Origin: Proteobacteria bacterium UBA981 | GTDB taxonomy: Bacteria > Pseudomonadota > Gammaproteobacteria > Ga0077536 | Length of the DNA: 64,000 nt | Assembly (NCBI GenBank): GCA_002292285.1 | Contig: DBBP01000027.1 | Location: forward strand, 28,732-92,731 | Direction of reading: 5' to 3' | In this document: piece by piece, positions 61,620 through 64,000 of the stretch | Numbering within the stretch: position 1 is the first letter of the stretch | Layout: each line of letters begins with the position of its first letter | The notes under the pieces: generated by a model | The model's database searches: none | The model's input: only the letters and a program-made list of their open reading frames with translations | Told to the model about the DNA's origin: nothing | Program-made: the position numbers and the translations under genes

Positions 61620-64000
61620 ATGAGATTTCGCCTCGCAAAATGGGTCATGGCGCATCGCGCTGCGGTCGGCATCGCCTTCATATTGATCACGCTGGGATTT
61701 TCGGCCGGTATCCCGGGCGTTGAAATCCGCACTATCTTCAATGATCTGTTGCCGCGCGACGACCCGTTCGTAAAGATCTTTTTCGATCACCGCAATTTCG
61801 GCAATCCGCTGACGATGTCGCTGATGGTCAAACGCACAGACGGCGATATCTATAACGCCGACACGCTCGAGAAGGTCTGGCAGCTGTCACGTGACATGGA
61901 TTTAGCGCCGGGTGTCGACCACGACCAATTGATCTCCATATCGACTGAAAAGTTGCGTTATGCCGAGGCGAATTCTGAGGGGATTGATTCCAAGCCACTG
62001 ATGGGCGACCACGCGCCGGCAACCGACGAGGAAATGGCCGAATTCATCCGGCGCGTGAACATCTCACCGAACGCACAGATTTTTTACATTTCAGCGGATG
62101 AGACCGCGACCTTAATCAACGTGGGCTTCCAGGATTGGGTGGAATACGGCGAGGCATTTGATTATGCCCAAGGCCTCGTCGAAGCCGCGCGCGATGATAA
62201 TCATGAAATCCACCTGGCAGGCCAACCAGCCCTGACGGGTTGGGTTTATCGACTCCAGAAACAAACTTACAACATCTTCGGCGTCACCATACTCGCGCTG
62301 ATCATTTCGCTGATCTTCTACATGCGCAACCTCGCAGGTGTCGTCACACCGATCGCGTGCGCGGCTGTCGCCGGCTTGTGGGGCTTTGGTTTTATTGGCT
62401 GGCTAGGGCGACCGATCGAGCCGCTGCTGATGATCGTGCCGCTGTTGCTGGTCGCGCGATCGTTTTCACATTGCGTGCAATTTACCGAGCGCTACTACGA
62501 GGTCCTGACCAAACTCAACGACCGTCGTAAGGCGGCAGAAGTCACCCTGGGCATCATGATGGCACCGTCGATTCTCGGCATCATGACGGACGTTTTTGGC
62601 ATTGTATTTATCGCCATCGCGCCGATTGAAACGATGGTTAATCACGCGATTTTCTGCGGGTTCTGGGCATTATGGATCATCCCGACCGGTACTTTCATGG
62701 TCTCGATCATCCTGTCCTATATGCCGGTTCCGAAGAACATCGATAGCATTGTTGGCGGCGAAGATAAGGAATCCGGCATTCACCTTGTGCAGGAAAAGGC
62801 ACTCAAGGGAATTTCCCGGATCGTGGTGGGTAAGCCGGCCCGCATCACTGCGGTTGTCATGGTGTTTGTGGCGGTGTGGGCCTACTACACCAATGCCCAG
62901 ATTAAGATCGGCAACCCGGTCGAGGGCAGTAACATTCTGTGGGACGATTCCGAGTTCAATACTGCGGTACGCGCCATCAACGCGCATTTCCCGGGCATGA
63001 ATACCCTCGAAATTGTTCTCGAAGCCACCACCGAAAGTCCTCATTACCGCGTTGCCCGTACGCTCGAGGTGATCAGCGTCGCAGCTGCGTTACAACGCAT
63101 TATGGAAAGCGACCCGGAATTACCACCGCGCGCAACACTGGCCTTCGGCGACTACATGGCGGAGACGAACCGGCTTTACTCCGGCGGCAATCCGAAATGG
63201 TTGAGTATCGATCCAACGGATGAAGCGGTAGCGGCAGCAGGTTTTGGTGCCATGCTCGGTAGTAGCCCGATCAATTTTCTGCACGTCACAAGTTTCGACG
63301 TACAACATTCCGCCGTGACCCTTTGGTACAAGGACAACAAGCAGGAAACGGTTGATGCGGCACTCGCGAGCGCGCGCCGGGCGGTAGCAATCGTCGGCGA
63401 GGAGCATCGCGAATTCAAGATTCGTCTCGGCACCGGTGTCATTGCATTACAACAGGCGATGAACTCTGTCGTCGAGCGCTATCACTGGTTCATTCTTGGC
63501 CTGTTGAATTGCGCAGTGTTGGTGATATCAGCCTATGCTTATCGCTCGATTGTGGCCGCCTTGATCTTGCTCGTACCGGTCAACATCTCCAATCTGCTGC
63601 TGGGGGCTTCCATGCACACGCTGGGTATTGGTCTCGACATCAACGCCGTTATCGTGGCGGTGATGGGCGTCGGTATCGGAATCGACTACGGCATCTATTT
63701 GCTGTCGCGAATCTGCGAGGAATATACCGCCAGAGATCACGATCTTACTGCCGCCATCCAGGCCTCGCTGACGACCACAGGTAAAGCGATCATGTTTACT
63801 GCGACCGTCATGCTGATCGGCATCCTGCCCTGGTATTTCCTGTCGGATCTCAAGTTCATGGCCGACATGGGCATGTTGCTGGTCGCAATCATGCTTATCA
63901 ACATGATGCTGTCGCTGATTGCATTGCCGTTACTGGTCTGGATCATCAAGCCTAAGTTTATGGCGCGCGAAGATTTGATCATCGGTGAGAACGTCGACAT
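61620..64000 (+). CDS. MMPL/RND superfamily transporter, partial
   Basis: The frame opens MRFRLAKWVMAHRAAVGIAF at ATG 61620 (AAAGGAAC upstream) and is still open at the window end, giving about 793 residues. It has an N-terminal TM, a periplasmic domain (RTIFNDLLPRDDPF), a bundle of TM helices near residues 220-350, a second periplasmic domain and a second TM bundle with GIGIDYGIYLL. This is the HpnN/MMPL type often found with DUF1302 and DUF1329 proteins, both encoded at 32637-35741. It is thought to move hydrophobic substrates across the inner membrane or envelope. Confidence 0.87.
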   Translation, partial: MRFRLAKWVMAHRAAVGIAFILITLGFSAGIPGVEIRTIFNDLLPRDDPFVKIFFDHRNFGNPLTMSLMVKRTDGDIYNADTLEKVWQLSRDMDLAPGVDHDQLISISTEKLRYAEANSEGIDSKPLMGDHAPATDEEMAEFIRRVNISPNAQIFYISADETATLINVGFQDWVEYGEAFDYAQGLVEAARDDNHEIHLAGQPALTGWVYRLQKQTYNIFGVTILALIISLIFYMRNLAGVVTPIACAAVAGLWGFGFIGWLGRPIEPLLMIVPLLLVARSFSHCVQFTERYYEVLTKLNDRRKAAEVTLGIMMAPSILGIMTDVFGIVFIAIAPIETMVNHAIFCGFWALWIIPTGTFMVSIILSYMPVPKNIDSIVGGEDKESGIHLVQEKALKGISRIVVGKPARITAVVMVFVAVWAYYTNAQIKIGNPVEGSNILWDDSEFNTAVRAINAHFPGMNTLEIVLEATTESPHYRVARTLEVISVAAALQRIMESDPELPPRATLAFGDYMAETNRLYSGGNPKWLSIDPTDEAVAAAGFGAMLGSSPINFLHVTSFDVQHSAVTLWYKDNKQETVDAALASARRAVAIVGEEHREFKIRLGTGVIALQQAMNSVVERYHWFILGLLNCAVLVISAYAYRSIVAALILLVPVNISNLLLGASMHTLGIGLDINAVIVAVMGVGIGIDYGIYLLSRICEEYTARDHDLTAAIQASLTTTGKAIMFTATVMLIGILPWYFLSDLKFMADMGMLLVAIMLINMMLSLIALPLLVWIIKPKFMAREDLIIGENVD

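Overview
The window reads as one stretch of chromosome from an uncultured, GC-rich, aerobic Gram-negative bacterium, most likely a gammaproteobacterium. That placement is an inference from outer-membrane DUF1302/DUF1329 proteins, MMPL/RND transport, an AccB-like carrier and many oxidative catabolic enzymes. I see no insertion sequences, CRISPR arrays, rRNA or complete tRNA genes. The gene set points to degradation of ketones, aromatics and other carbon compounds, with blocks for C1-folate metabolism and polyamine synthesis.

Layout. 1-3060: a partial NtaA-type flavin monooxygenase, a GFA protein, a DUF1272 protein and a C45 peptidase-like acyltransferase. 3222-4895: a benzoylformate-decarboxylase-like ThDP enzyme, facing a minus-strand block at 5032-13711. 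That block encodes, in transcription order, an SCP2-type thiolase, a PPDK-like phosphotransferase without a full PEP/pyruvate barrel, a biotin carrier, a biotin carboxylase, an HMGL-fold carboxyltransferase with altered active-site residues, a second thiolase and an SDR. I read it as a candidate ATP- and biotin-dependent carboxylation/thiolysis module, possibly for ketones. 14110-15356: an MBL hydrolase and then a 113-residue ArsC/thioredoxin-like selenoprotein. Its UGA codon (15054-15056) starts a UxxC motif and is followed by a SECIS-like hairpin; a standard gene caller would truncate or miss it.

15571-19398: an LLM flavoprotein, HpaB-type monooxygenase and LigB extradiol dioxygenase, forming an aromatic hydroxylation and ring-cleavage unit. 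19793-24587: amidohydrolase, GFA, small membrane protein, VOC protein, and a TetR regulator translationally coupled to a Rieske oxygenase. 24805-32363: NDH-2, a cupredoxin, two MFS transporters, a heme-binding beta-barrel protein, a TIGR03084 protein and an enoyl-CoA hydratase. 32637-37593: DUF1329 and DUF1302 envelope proteins, an SDR and an LLM flavoprotein. 37787-39464: a compact polyamine operon with a divergent SpeD paralog, spermidine synthase and canonical SpeD. 39883-44648: a frameshifted KirBac channel, a NUDIX hydrolase, an LLM protein, a double-GFA protein and an amidohydrolase.

44820-50040: a C1 operon of a GcvT-like aminomethyltransferase, a sarcosine-oxidase-like flavoprotein, Fhs and FolD, probably N-demethylation feeding methylene-THF to formate. 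50545-64000: a PhyH-like protein, a Baeyer-Villiger monooxygenase, a SWIM/SNF2 helicase, a fifth LLM protein, a gamma-glutamylcyclotransferase-like protein, a MaoC hydratase, a TcuA-like flavoprotein and an MMPL transporter cut by the window edge. All functions are read by eye from motifs; no alignments or searches were run.
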